NCBI RefSeq assembly: GCF_016587435.1
Contig: NZ_BNJJ01000001.1
Coordinates: forward strand, 124,001 to 188,000
Length of the DNA stretch: 64,000 nt
Direction of reading: 5' to 3'
Origin: Dictyobacter formicarum
Lineage (GTDB): Bacteria > Chloroflexota > Ktedonobacteria > Ktedonobacterales > Ktedonobacteraceae
A model generated the notes under the pieces. It was given only the letters and a program-made list of their open reading frames with translations, was not told the DNA's origin and did not search any database. Numbering within the stretch: position 1 is the stretch's first letter; every line of letters begins with the position of its first letter. This document shows positions 42,830-52,187 of the stretch, in pieces. Made by a program: the position numbers and the translations under genes.

Positions 42830-44449
42830 ATGGCGCGGAAAAAGAGTAGAATTAGCATGATGGCGAGCCTCCAGAAGGAGGCGAATCGCAGACAGAAAGA
42901 GCTAGAAAAAGAACAGACCCAGGCAGCCAAAGCGGCAGAAAGGGCGAGGAAAGCTTATGAGAATGCGCAAAAAGCGGATCAAAAAGAAAGAGCTCGCCTT
43001 TATACCGAATCTAGAATAGCTCAGGTTAATTTACAAAATGAACAGCTTGAACAAGTGATTACGAGTTTCAATACGCTTCTAACAGATTCGCTTAACACTG
43101 ATAGTTTCATTCCATTTGAGACCCTAAAGCAACCTGGAAACTTACCAAACTTTAATCCAGGTCCATTGGCAACTCCTGAACCACCTCCGGTAGAACAAAA
43201 TTATCGTCCGCCCGAACCATCAGGGCTAAAAAAACTATTGCCAGGGTCTAAAGAAAAATATGCCCAGGAAGTCACAAAAGCTCAGGAGTTATATGCTAAG
43301 CATATGGCGGAACATAGTGCCCGAGAACAACAGCGGCAAACGAAATTAGCTGAACTGAGAGCCGCTTTTGATTGCCACTATAATAATGAGCTACAAAAAA
43401 TAAACAATCAGCATGCAGAGATAGATAAATTCCAATACGACTTTGATGCCCGTATACCATCTGCGGTCGTCAACTATTTTACTATGGTACTGGCTGCTAG
43501 CAACTATCCAGATAACTTTCCTCAGCATGCAAAGGTAGCTTATGTTCCTGAATCAGCACAATTAGTAGTCGAGTATGATTTTCCAAATTTTGAGGTAATT
43601 CCAGAGGTTGGAACTTTTAAGTACGTAAAATCCAAGGATGAAATCGCAAAAACAACACGTCCTTTAATTCAAAGGAAAAGTCTATATAACTCGATTATTG
43701 CTCAGATTACACTTCGCACCCTTTACGAACTATTTAAAGCTGATCGCAAGCACTACATCGATGTTGTCGTCTTTAACGGCTACACGGAAAGCATCAATAA
43801 AGGAACAGGATTACCTGTAAGAACATGTCTGGCAACAGTACGCACAAGCCATGACATATTTGACAAGTTAGATTTAACTAGAGTAGAACCCCAGGCGTGC
43901 CTCCAGGGATTAAATGCATCTGTATCAAAGAGTCCCACAGAATTAGCCCCAGTACGACCAGTATTAGAATTTGACATGGTAGATCCGCGTTTCATTGAAG
44001 AAATTGATGTGCTCTCGGATCTCGATCAACGACCTAATCTTATGGAATTGACACCAGGTGAGTTCGAATCATTGATTACAAATCTTTTTCAAAAGATGGG
44101 GTTAGAAACGCGCCAAACACAGGCTTCACGTGATGGAGGCGTTGATTGCGTAGCTTATGATCCTCGTCCTATTTTTGGTGGTAAAGTCGTCATCCAGGCT
44201 AAACGCTACAAACATACGGTAGGTGTAAGTGCAGTTAGAGATCTGTATGGGACACTTCAAAATGAAGGGGCCTCTAAAGGAATTCTTGTCACTACGAGTG
44301 GTTATGGAAAAGCTTCTTTTGAATTTGCTGAGGGGAAACCTATCGAATTGTTAAGTGGCAGTAATTTACTTTTCCTACTGGCTGAACATGCTGGTATCGA
44401 AGCAAAAATAGATATTCCAGAAAATTGGAAGGATCCTCAACAAGATTAG
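42830..44449 (+). CDS. Mrr-type restriction endonuclease-like protein with coiled-coil N-terminus
   Basis: A 539-residue protein. Residues about 1-75 form a highly charged Lys/Glu/Ala/Gln-rich coiled coil, about 75-400 is an uncharacterised middle region, and about 405-530 is an Mrr_cat nuclease domain. The catalytic residues are visible: D439 in DGGVDCVAYD and Q456-A-K458 (QxK) in VVIQAKRY. Mrr-like enzymes cut modified or foreign DNA. There is no methyltransferase or specificity gene beside it, so it would act alone. The gene is visibly richer in A and T than its neighbours, which hints at acquisition. The ATG at 42830 follows GGAGG at 10 bp. A strong terminator follows. Confidence 0.82.
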   Translation: MARKKSRISMMASLQKEANRRQKELEKEQTQAAKAAERARKAYENAQKADQKERARLYTESRIAQVNLQNEQLEQVITSFNTLLTDSLNTDSFIPFETLKQPGNLPNFNPGPLATPEPPPVEQNYRPPEPSGLKKLLPGSKEKYAQEVTKAQELYAKHMAEHSAREQQRQTKLAELRAAFDCHYNNELQKINNQHAEIDKFQYDFDARIPSAVVNYFTMVLAASNYPDNFPQHAKVAYVPESAQLVVEYDFPNFEVIPEVGTFKYVKSKDEIAKTTRPLIQRKSLYNSIIAQITLRTLYELFKADRKHYIDVVVFNGYTESINKGTGLPVRTCLATVRTSHDIFDKLDLTRVEPQACLQGLNASVSKSPTELAPVRPVLEFDMVDPRFIEEIDVLSDLDQRPNLMELTPGEFESLITNLFQKMGLETRQTQASRDGGVDCVAYDPRPIFGGKVVIQAKRYKHTVGVSAVRDLYGTLQNEGASKGILVTTSGYGKASFEFAEGKPIELLSGSNLLFLLAEHAGIEAKIDIPENWKDPQQD

Positions 44450-44469
44450 GGAACATACTATAACTATCC

Positions 44470-44503
44470 AGGCTTTTCCATACGTATGGAAAAGCCTTTT
44501 TTG
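44470..44503 (+). terminator. Strong intrinsic terminator of the Mrr-like gene
   Basis: A perfect 28-bp palindrome with arms AGGCTTTTCCATAC/GTATGGAAAAGCCT (44470-44497), followed by six T. Confidence 0.9.
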
Positions 44504-44564
44504 ATTAAATTAGATGCTATCTATCATTAATATACTGCAATCTAAACAAAATATTCTTGGTACT

Positions 44565-44594
44565 TTGCAACACCCATCTTAGGTTGGTTATAAT
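44565..44594 (+). promoter_or_regulatory. Promoter of the GH3 gene
   Basis: TTGCAA (44565-44570), 18-bp spacer, TATAAT (44589-44594), leaving a leader of about 115 bases before the GH3 start. Confidence 0.6.
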
Positions 44595-44716
44595 GTTGAA
44601 AATACCAGTCTATATGTAATAAAACATATGTGTAAAGACTGACCAGCATCACAGGTATATTTCCCTCACAAGTAAAACAAACGAGGTGTCGCGTAAGGCA
44701 CGAGGGGAGCTGCATT

Positions 44717-47248
44717 ATGCTTTCGCAGGTAGAAGAATTGCTCAGCCAAATGACGTTGCCAGAAAAAGTGTCGCTGCTAGCTGGTGCCTCTATGTGGAAT
44801 ACGGTTCCGATAGAGCGGTTGGGCATTCCATCGCTCAAAGTATCTGATGGACCCAATGGTGCTCGCGGTGCGGGCGATATATCGATGTCTGCAGATGTTG
44901 ATGATGCCAGTAGGGGTGTTACCTCGGCCTGTTTTCCAGTTGGCATCTCATTGGCGTCCACCTGGAATCCTGCATTGATTGAACGCGTTGGACAGGCACT
45001 GGGACAGGAAGCAAAATCCAAAGGAGCACGGGTTCTACTGGCCCCCACGGTAAATATCCATCGTTCTCCTCTCAATGGTCGTAACTTTGAATGCTATTCA
45101 GAAGATCCCTATTTATCAGCCAGAATAGCGGTGGCCTATATTAAAGGTGTACAGAGTGAGGGTGTGGGCGCGACAGTCAAGCATTTTGTGTGTAACGATT
45201 CAGAATTTCAGCGCAATAGTATTAGCTCTGAGGTGGGTGAGCGAGCGTTGCGCGAGATTTACCTGGCTCCCTTTAAAGCCGCCATTCAGGAAGCCGGTAG
45301 CTGGTTGCTCATGGCCTCTTACAACAAAATTAATGGTACCTATGCCAGCGAGAACCACTATACTCTGACTGATATTTTGAGAAAAGAATGGGGCTTCGAC
45401 GGTGTAGTGATGTCCGATTGGTTCGGTACTCAGAGTACAGCGCCATCAATCAATGCCGGTCTCGACCTGGAGATGCCCGGTCCCGCTACGTGGCGTGGCG
45501 AAAAGCTACTTCAGGCGGTCAAAAATGGCGAAGTGGCCGAGAGCACTATCGATGAGAGCGTCTCACGGCTGCTGCACCTGTTTATCAAGGTGGGCCTGTT
45601 TAAGCCGCACGAAGACAGTCCTGAGCAAGCGATCGACCGTCCAGAGCATCGCGCACTGATCCGCGAGGTTGGCGCCGAGGGCTGTGTGCTACTCAAAAAT
45701 GAGAATGCAATCCTGCCACTACAACCCGAAAAGCTGCAGTCAATCGCTATTATTGGACCTAATGCCAGGAAGGCGCGCATAATGGGCGGTGGCAGCGCCT
45801 TTGTCAACGCTCACTACTCGATTGCTCCGTATGACGCAATTGTAAAACGTGTAGGAGATCAACTCGCTATTGACGATGAAACGAACTTCTCCACCCATAA
45901 CTTGCTGCCGCTACTCAATCGTGAGCTATTTAGTCCTGCAGATGACAACAGTACACCAGGATTCGACATTGAATATTTCCAGAGCCGCAACTTCACCCAC
46001 AAAGTTGATGAGACCGCCCACATCACCCGTTCAGAGATGACCTGGTTTGGATCGGTCGCCGATAAAATTGATCTACATCACTTTTCGGCACGCTTTACCG
46101 GCCGTATTCGGCCTCAGAAGACAGGATCATATACCTTTAGCCTGGCCAGTGCTGGCTTGAGCAAACTATATATCGATGGAAAAGAGTTAATCGACAATTG
46201 GGATCAACAGGTTCCCGGGCAAACCTACTTTGGCATGGGTAGCACAGAGGCCACAACTTCAATTGAGCTCACAGCCGGACAGGACTATACGCTGACAATC
46301 GAGTATGCCAAAGATGAGGAAGCGGCCCCCATCGCGGCTGTACGCGTGGGTATGCTGGCTCCAACATCGACTGATGCGCGGAGCCACGCTGTCGAGCTGG
46401 CCGCCAGGTCAGATGTAGCATTAGTCTTTACTGGCCTGAATGGCGAATGGGAGAGCGAAGGCTTTGATCGGCCCGATATGGATTTAATGGCCGAGCAGGT
46501 CGAGTTGATCGAGAAGGTTGCTGAGGTCAATAAAAATACGGTTGTCGTTCTTAACACTGGTTCGCCGATCACCATGCCCTGGCTCGACAAAGTTGCTGGC
46601 GTCCTGCAATGCTGGTATCCAGGCCAGGAATGTGGTAATGCTATCGCGGATGTGCTGTTTGGGGAGGTCAATCCATCGGGCAAGCTACCACAGACTTTTC
46701 CGCAGCGGCTTGAGGATAATCCAGCCTACATCAACTATCCGGGCGAAAATGGCCGTGTCCATTATGGCGAAGGCTTGTTTGTCGGGTATCGCTATTATGA
46801 CAAGAAGAAGATCGCGCCACTCTTCCCCTTTGGCTTTGGTCTTTCCTATACGACCTTCGATTATGCTCCTAATATTGAGCTCAGTACACAAAGTTTAAAG
46901 CCTGATGGGACCTTGCGAGCAACTATTCAAGTCACAAATACTGGACTGCGGGCAGGCAAAGAGGTCGTGCAACTTTATGTACGGGACGTCAAATCAACCC
47001 TGCACCGGCCAGAAAAAGAGCTTAAAGCCTTTGCTAAAGTGCAGCTAGAGCCAGGCGAGAGCCAAACACTCACGTTTGAGCTGGATCGTACAGCGCTAGC
47101 CTATTACGATGACCTGGCCCATCAATGGGTTGCCGAGGCCGGGGAGTTTGAAGTCCTTGTGGGCTCATCTTCTCATGACATCCATGCCCACGCTACCTTT
47201 CACCTGACAGAAACCAGTCGCATTGCAGAGCGTCCGGAAATGCGCTGA
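44717..47248 (+). CDS. Glycoside hydrolase family 3 beta-glucosidase with PA14 domain
   Basis: An 843-residue retaining exo-glycosidase. The N-terminal GH3 barrel (about 1-320) holds the nucleophile D234 in VVMSDWFG; KHFVCNDSEFQR is the substrate loop. The second GH3 domain is interrupted by a PA14 insert (about 414-553) with DIEYFQ at its start. The candidate acid/base glutamate is in NGEWESEGFDRPDM. A fibronectin-III-like C-terminal domain (about 715-820) is present. There is no signal peptide, so it should be cytoplasmic and act on imported oligosaccharides. Its promoter is at 44565. Specificity (glucoside, xyloside) cannot be read from sequence. GGGGAG precedes the ATG. Confidence 0.92.
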   Translation: MLSQVEELLSQMTLPEKVSLLAGASMWNTVPIERLGIPSLKVSDGPNGARGAGDISMSADVDDASRGVTSACFPVGISLASTWNPALIERVGQALGQEAKSKGARVLLAPTVNIHRSPLNGRNFECYSEDPYLSARIAVAYIKGVQSEGVGATVKHFVCNDSEFQRNSISSEVGERALREIYLAPFKAAIQEAGSWLLMASYNKINGTYASENHYTLTDILRKEWGFDGVVMSDWFGTQSTAPSINAGLDLEMPGPATWRGEKLLQAVKNGEVAESTIDESVSRLLHLFIKVGLFKPHEDSPEQAIDRPEHRALIREVGAEGCVLLKNENAILPLQPEKLQSIAIIGPNARKARIMGGGSAFVNAHYSIAPYDAIVKRVGDQLAIDDETNFSTHNLLPLLNRELFSPADDNSTPGFDIEYFQSRNFTHKVDETAHITRSEMTWFGSVADKIDLHHFSARFTGRIRPQKTGSYTFSLASAGLSKLYIDGKELIDNWDQQVPGQTYFGMGSTEATTSIELTAGQDYTLTIEYAKDEEAAPIAAVRVGMLAPTSTDARSHAVELAARSDVALVFTGLNGEWESEGFDRPDMDLMAEQVELIEKVAEVNKNTVVVLNTGSPITMPWLDKVAGVLQCWYPGQECGNAIADVLFGEVNPSGKLPQTFPQRLEDNPAYINYPGENGRVHYGEGLFVGYRYYDKKKIAPLFPFGFGLSYTTFDYAPNIELSTQSLKPDGTLRATIQVTNTGLRAGKEVVQLYVRDVKSTLHRPEKELKAFAKVQLEPGESQTLTFELDRTALAYYDDLAHQWVAEAGEFEVLVGSSSHDIHAHATFHLTETSRIAERPEMR

Positions 47249-47266
47249 CGCGCCTGCGACTTTCTT

Positions 47267-47313
47267 TTAGAATGAGCTGGAAGTGCGCTGGGCGCACTTC
47301 CAGCTCATTCTAA
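47267..47313. terminator. Bidirectional terminator with 22-bp perfect stem
   Basis: The arms at 47267-47288 and 47292-47313 are exact complements separated by only three bases. It lies between convergent genes and starts 18 bp after the GH3 stop. Confidence 0.8.
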
Positions 47314-47314
47314 C

Positions 47315-47761
47315 CTACTGCAACTTTATAAAATTGGTTATCACCGACAGTTGATCGGCGTGCAATACCTTTGCCGCATCCACATGACCATCGGCCTGCA
47401 CTATCGCTCCCTGATGAATATCCTGATTGCGCCCAACGCTGACTTGCTGTTTAGCTCCCCAGACAACATGCACAATATTGTTGGTACGCTGATATGAACC
47501 ATTATTAGCTCGCTCCAGCACATACCCTTCCAGCGAGTTATTAGATGAAGAGGAAATGACCTCACAGACCACACTGGTCTGGCTACCAGCTGTCACCGAC
47601 GCTAATTGTGGCCCGGTCGCTATCTGTACCGATCCTGGTACAGTGATCAGACGATTGGCATATAAGTAGAGCAAGATAATTGCCACTATACCAATAATCA
47701 GAGCTATTATCCCTCTGCGGTTAGGAGCTCTGCGTGGGCCGCCCTGTTTAGAATCTCTCAT
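47315..47761 (-). CDS. Hypothetical single-pass membrane protein
   Basis: I do not recognise this 148-residue protein. It has a basic N-terminus (many Arg/Lys in the first 16 residues), one transmembrane helix (about 17-35) and an extracytoplasmic part of about 110 residues rich in Val, Ser and Asn, probably a small beta-fold. With positive charges inside, the C-terminus should be outside. It is monocistronic, and the terminator at its end is shared with GH3. No signal for lipid modification is seen. It could be a Ktedonobacteria-specific envelope protein. Confidence 0.55.
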   Translation of the reverse strand: MRDSKQGGPRRAPNRRGIIALIIGIVAIILLYLYANRLITVPGSVQIATGPQLASVTAGSQTSVVCEVISSSSNNSLEGYVLERANNGSYQRTNNIVHVVWGAKQQVSVGRNQDIHQGAIVQADGHVDAAKVLHADQLSVITNFIKLQ

Positions 47762-47981
47762 AGATCCCGACTCCTCTTAATGGAAAACAACCCGATCTAT
47801 TGCATATACCTGTATCAACGCAAAACAAAAATGCATCAACGCATCCTCTACCATCCCCCAATAACCTGAATCACTCATTCGCAATTGCAGTGTCACAAAA
47901 AACCATATCGGAAATATAGCATATATCTATAGCAGAAGTAATGCCAGTATTATGCATAATTTCCCCTGCTCTCTATCCGGA

Positions 47982-48037
47982 AGTACCAGAACAAAAAAGC
48001 AGTTTCCGTACGGAAACTGCTTTTTTGTTCTGGTACT
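47982..48037. terminator. 56-bp perfect palindrome, zero loop
   Basis: The arms are 28 bp long (47982-48009 and 48010-48037), exactly complementary and without spacer. They start AGTACCAGAACAAAAAAGC. Each arm carries an A6/T6 tract, so RNA from either strand would form a hairpin followed by U. It lies 2 bp after the stop of the PIG-V-like gene. Confidence 0.8.
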
Positions 48038-48039
48038 CC

Positions 48040-49254
48040 TCAAGCAACCCAATAATGGTTAACAAAAAGAAAAACATTTAGAGCAAAGATGGGAAGTGTA
48101 AGCGCCAGATATGCATGATCGAAACGGGGCCATTTAATGCTGGCAAAAATGATAGTTACGGGAAACACTACCGTCATGAAGCGTGGGACCGATGTCAGAG
48201 CATTATCAGTTCCCAGTGGATACAGGGTTGCGAATATAATAAGAACAAGCGCAAAAAGATTGTAGTGCAGCGGAATACGCCTCCACCCAATGAGAAGCGT
48301 TCCCAATGGAATGAGAACACTAATCAGATTGAGTATATTCAGGATCTGGAGGGGCGATGGAATGAAGCAGGCCTTGATAACATAACGGAACGTGGTCAAT
48401 GGTGATGTAAGTGGTAATCGTCCCCAATACAGGTGTTGCGCAGAGCTAAAAAGAAATGGATCGTGGAAAGCTTTCCATAAATAGAACATGTAGATTCCCA
48501 ACCCTAGAGGGATCAGAGCCAGAGGACAAAACGCCAGGATCTTTTGCCGCCAGCTTGTTTCAGCAAAGCGGTACGTAAAGAAAAAATGCTGGACATAAAC
48601 AACAAAAAAAGGGAGCATTAAGAGTAATCCCTGAGACCGCGACAGGGCTGTAAGAAGTCCAGAAAGGCCAGCAAGCCACCAGGAAAGCACGCTATTGTCT
48701 TTCTGGGCCCGTGATAAAAAGAAGAACGTCATCAAACAGAGAAACAGAAATAAGGATTCGGTATAACCGGCAAAATAGAATAGCGCATACGGTGCAAAAG
48801 CGACGTAGAATAGGGATTTGCGCGCCGTCGATTCGTCAAACAGGTCAGAAATAAGCAGTTGCAATACAATAAGCGCGAAAAAGAAACAGAGATTTGAAAT
48901 CAGCAGACCAGCAATATAATAATCTCCTATCGACCCACCTAGCAAGTGGCCTGGAAGCCGTAAAAGCGTGGGATAAAGTGGGAAAAAGGCGGTTTGCCTG
49001 GCGGTACTGGCAACGTATCCCTTGTCTGCAATGGCAATATATGACAAAACATCGTAGTGCATCCAGGATTTTATGCATGCTCGTCTCTGGATAAAACAAT
49101 TCAATGGAGTTAATGTCTGATTGCCTGGAAATAACGACAGGCCCAAAAATGTCAAGACCAGAATAACAAACCGGTTCACAACAAACACCCATATGGCATC
49201 CTTCCACGCAACTCTGGTAGGAGCGGTGATTGAAAATCCTTTTCTTTGTAACAT
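48040..49254 (-). CDS. PIG-V-like mannosyltransferase family membrane protein
   Basis: A 404-residue polytopic GT-C-fold protein with about 9-10 transmembrane helices. The first extracytoplasmic loop contains WMHYDVLSYIAIADKGY, matching the W-x2-D-x2-x-Y-x2-IA-x2-GY pattern of PIG-V-like enzymes, and AFFPLYPTLLRL follows. Dolichyl/polyprenyl-phosphate sugar is the usual donor. Its role here is unknown; no glycan genes flank it. A long palindrome forms its terminator. The frame begins at 49254 with no strong ribosome site visible. Confidence 0.75.
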   Translation of the reverse strand: MLQRKGFSITAPTRVAWKDAIWVFVVNRFVILVLTFLGLSLFPGNQTLTPLNCFIQRRACIKSWMHYDVLSYIAIADKGYVASTARQTAFFPLYPTLLRLPGHLLGGSIGDYYIAGLLISNLCFFFALIVLQLLISDLFDESTARKSLFYVAFAPYALFYFAGYTESLFLFLCLMTFFFLSRAQKDNSVLSWWLAGLSGLLTALSRSQGLLLMLPFFVVYVQHFFFTYRFAETSWRQKILAFCPLALIPLGLGIYMFYLWKAFHDPFLFSSAQHLYWGRLPLTSPLTTFRYVIKACFIPSPLQILNILNLISVLIPLGTLLIGWRRIPLHYNLFALVLIIFATLYPLGTDNALTSVPRFMTVVFPVTIIFASIKWPRFDHAYLALTLPIFALNVFLFVNHYWVA

Positions 49255-49503
49255 TTTTTGTATCCATTCAAAATAAATTTATACATAAGCATATAGTGAT
49301 GCATAATAAAAATATAGCGCTAATTTTATAAAAAGACGCATACTTGGGAATAAATGACTATTCAAACATTCTTTTGACACCAGGTTTCCAGAGAAATATA
49401 TTAGAAGATGAAATAGGAATAAGATCTCCACTATCTAGATACAGAGCGGGAATATATACTTGTTCTGAGGAAATTACTACAATAGTAAAGAGGGAGAGTT
49501 AAA

Positions 49504-50409
49504 ATGGGTACGATGTTGACCATGCAATCTGAAGATCCAGATAAACATCCGTCGCGTTTAGCCTGGACAATGATGGAGCCCTATCACACTGTGATCTATT
49601 TTGCTCCAGAAGCGCGAGCCGCCTACAGTGAAGCAGGCTTAAAGGGATATTGGATGGGCTACTTTGCCTCACGGGCGGCGGCGATGGGGCCGGTCCCTGC
49701 TTCAGTGGTGACCGCTACGTTCTATAACTTCCATCCCAATATGGTCGCGCGTGCGATTCCTGACGCCTGGCGCTTCTCCACACCAGAGAAGATCCTATCC
49801 GCACGCCAGCATGCGGCGGATGTCATCCTGCGCCGTTTGCTGGGAGACAACATTATCGCTTCAGCAGAGCTCGCGGAAGCGGCTGAACTGGCAAAGATAG
49901 CAGCGGGCGCCTGCTCAGTTGCCGGTCGTCCGCTGTTCGCGGGACATGCCTCATTGCCATGGCCTGAACAGTCGCACCTGGCCCTCTGGCATGCTACCAC
50001 CCTCTTACGGGAATTTCGTGGTGATGGACATATTGCGGCGCTGTTGGCCGAGAACGTCGATGGCTGCGAGGCTCACCTCACTATGGTGGGCAAAGGCACC
50101 CTGACACGTGAGGCGATTCAGCCCAATCGAGGCTGGAGCGACGAGGATTGGCGGGCCGCGCAGGAGCGGCTCATACAGCGCGGCTGGCTAGATCAGACGG
50201 GAACGCTAACCACTGAAGGGCAGAACAGGCGTCGCCACATTGAACAGGTCACGGACGAACTGGCTCTGCCTCCCTGGCAAGCCCTGGGAGAAAACAAATT
50301 TGAGCGGCTGCTGTCACTCATGAAAAAGTTCAGCATACAAATCCTTGAACAAGGTGGCGTGCCAATGCCAAATCCAGTGGGAGTGCCCGATCCGCGTAAT
50401 TTAGCATAG
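49504..50409 (+). CDS. SCO6745-family protein
   Basis: A 301-residue soluble protein of a family widespread in Actinobacteria and Chloroflexota (SCO6745/SalK-like). Conserved blocks are MEPYHTVIYFAPEARAAYSE, GLKGYWMGYFASRAAAMGPV, TFYNFHPNMVARA and the Trp-rich helix-turn-helix-like end NRGWSDEDWRAAQERL. The biochemical function is not established to my knowledge. The C-terminal part resembles winged-helix regulators. GGGAGAG precedes the ATG. A shared terminator follows. Confidence 0.75.
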   Translation: MGTMLTMQSEDPDKHPSRLAWTMMEPYHTVIYFAPEARAAYSEAGLKGYWMGYFASRAAAMGPVPASVVTATFYNFHPNMVARAIPDAWRFSTPEKILSARQHAADVILRRLLGDNIIASAELAEAAELAKIAAGACSVAGRPLFAGHASLPWPEQSHLALWHATTLLREFRGDGHIAALLAENVDGCEAHLTMVGKGTLTREAIQPNRGWSDEDWRAAQERLIQRGWLDQTGTLTTEGQNRRRHIEQVTDELALPPWQALGENKFERLLSLMKKFSIQILEQGGVPMPNPVGVPDPRNLA

Positions 50410-50413
50410 GAAT

Positions 50414-50467
50414 AGGAGGGAATCCTGCCCTCAACAGTTCAGTGTGCTAAAAGCAGGATTTCCTCCT
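50414..50467. terminator. Bidirectional terminator between convergent genes
   Basis: A 15-bp stem (50414-50428, 50453-50467; one G-T pair) with a 24-base loop separates the SCO6745 gene from the convergent membrane protein gene. Confidence 0.65.
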
Positions 50468-50477
50468 AATACACTTC

Positions 50478-50960
50478 TTAGAAGAGCAGAGCTAAGTGTT
50501 GGGGCGCATCCAGGAACGAGCGAATTTCGGGATGGCTGACCAGACCGCCCAGGTATCCTACATATATCAGTACAGCTGTATTAATAATCAGGATAGCCAT
50601 CACTATCACCTGGAGATAACGGGGAAGCGCCGGCTTGCGTGTGTAGAATACGATTCCAAAGAGCGCAATAATACCGGTGAAAAACATGATGATCAGGCTG
50701 ATACGCGCCATCGATTCGTGATCATGTATCAAAATGGGAGACGCATGGTTAAGGCTCTCTACAATATGAGTTGCACCATCACCAGTTAAGTAGGCGGCCG
50801 CGGTAGACAGAGCGGCAAGCGCCAGAAACCAGAGAGAAAGCTTCTGGAGAAAAACATTTCTAAAAATCAAAGCAATTAAAAATGCGAGGGCAACAAACGC
50901 AGTACCAAGGATCGGAATATGGTTCAATATAATATGGATATGTGCCATGTTCATATTCAT
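50478..50960 (-). CDS. Small four-helix membrane protein, uncharacterised
   Basis: A 160-residue integral membrane protein with four predicted helices (about 13-33, 40-60, 84-104, 116-138). Histidines lie at the membrane borders (AHIHIILNHIPILG and HASPILIHDHESMA), which resembles DUF2231-like or b-type-heme-binding proteins, but I cannot assign a family. Starting MNMNMAH, it could use either Met. It is monocistronic. Function is unknown. Confidence 0.6.
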   Translation of the reverse strand: MNMNMAHIHIILNHIPILGTAFVALAFLIALIFRNVFLQKLSLWFLALAALSTAAAYLTGDGATHIVESLNHASPILIHDHESMARISLIIMFFTGIIALFGIVFYTRKPALPRYLQVIVMAILIINTAVLIYVGYLGGLVSHPEIRSFLDAPQHLALLF

Positions 50961-51220
50961 GCAATAGGACTCTTTCTACGGTTGGATTTCAATGCGGATG
51001 GATGTGTTGTTCCATCCCGTGCCTGGCTCTAGTATGAAGGTATATGATTAAGTGCAGATGAAAATATAGACGCTTGCTTCAAAGGTCCTGGATACGCCAG
51101 AGATATGAACACAGGGTACGACAATGGTCCTCCAGCCTTGCCAGAGCTGGAACAAGTGGAAAGAATAGAAGAGTAGAAGCATTAAAAAATTATCCATGGA
51201 AGGATTGTACATATTTCATC

Positions 51221-52096
51221 ATGACATCCCACATCCCTTTCACTACGCTGCTCACTGAGTTAACGGATCCAGATAGCCAGGTACGCCTGCAGGCCATCAA
51301 AAGCATTGTACGCCGTCGTAGTGAGCGGGCCCAGGCGTATACCGCATTATTGCCGCTGCTCAATGATTCCGAGTACCAGGTATGCAGAGCCACTATCAAA
51401 GCGCTGGGCACACTCAAAGATCCGCGAGCGTTTGCGGCACTCGCTCCACTGGTAACGAACAGCAGCGCACGTCTCCGCTTGCTCACCCTCCAAACACTGG
51501 ATAAGCTAGATCAGACACGCGCTATCCCCTATTTAATCACTGCCCTACTGGATCCAAGCATACTTGTTCGTCAGGGAGTGGTTGATGTCCTGAGTTTCTC
51601 AAGGGATGCGCGGATCGTTGAGCCTCTTATTGCTGCTCTCAGCGATACAAATACCGACGTTCTTATAAGAGTGATCTCGGTTCTAGGTTTTTTGAGAGAT
51701 GCGCGGGTCATCGCTCCTCTCATCGCCCTATATAACAATGCGGATTCATATGCACATATGGAAATATACATGCGCACGCGTATAATCTCTGCACTGGGTC
51801 GTCTGGGTGATCTCCGGTCTTTTGATTTTCTGATTACGGCCCTGCGTGATCCGGATCGTCATATCCGCTCATATGCCATTGATGCCCTGGTCATGCTGAA
51901 TGATACGCGAGCGGTTGATCCTCTCATTGCTGCGCTGAGCGATCCAGATAATATAAATCGCATGAAGGTAACCTATGCTCTGGCTGATTTTGGTGATGCG
52001 CGAGCGATCGATCCTCTCATTGCTCTCCGGAACGATTCAAACGCAGACGTGCGCCGGGGAGTTGTCCGGGCGCTGGATGTGCTCGGTCATGCATGA
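51221..52096 (+). CDS. HEAT-repeat protein
   Basis: A 291-residue protein made of about nine HEAT/PBS-lyase-type helical repeats of about 31 residues, each of the form DPxxxVRxxAIxALGxLxDxRAxxPLIxAL (for example RAVDPLIAALSDPDN). This makes a solenoid for protein binding. Related proteins bind phycobilin or other partners in some lineages, but no such context is present. The frame is open upstream to 51074. I choose the ATG at 51221 since repeats begin there and the extension is unlike a repeat, though its ribosome site is poor. Confidence 0.75.
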   Translation: MTSHIPFTTLLTELTDPDSQVRLQAIKSIVRRRSERAQAYTALLPLLNDSEYQVCRATIKALGTLKDPRAFAALAPLVTNSSARLRLLTLQTLDKLDQTRAIPYLITALLDPSILVRQGVVDVLSFSRDARIVEPLIAALSDTNTDVLIRVISVLGFLRDARVIAPLIALYNNADSYAHMEIYMRTRIISALGRLGDLRSFDFLITALRDPDRHIRSYAIDALVMLNDTRAVDPLIAALSDPDNINRMKVTYALADFGDARAIDPLIALRNDSNADVRRGVVRALDVLGHA

Positions 52097-52132
52097 GCGA
52101 TAAGCATATTAATCATTTTGTGGTCAAATCAG

Positions 52133-52174
52133 CTAAAAGAGCATCGATATTTTGCTATATCGATGCTCTTTTAG
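52133..52174. terminator. Bidirectional terminator with 18-bp perfect stem
   Basis: The arms CTAAAAGAGCATCGATAT (52133-52150) and its complement (52157-52174) have a 6-base loop. The A/T-rich arm ends give U-tracts for both directions. Confidence 0.85.
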
Positions 52175-52187
52175 TTCTATTTTCGTC

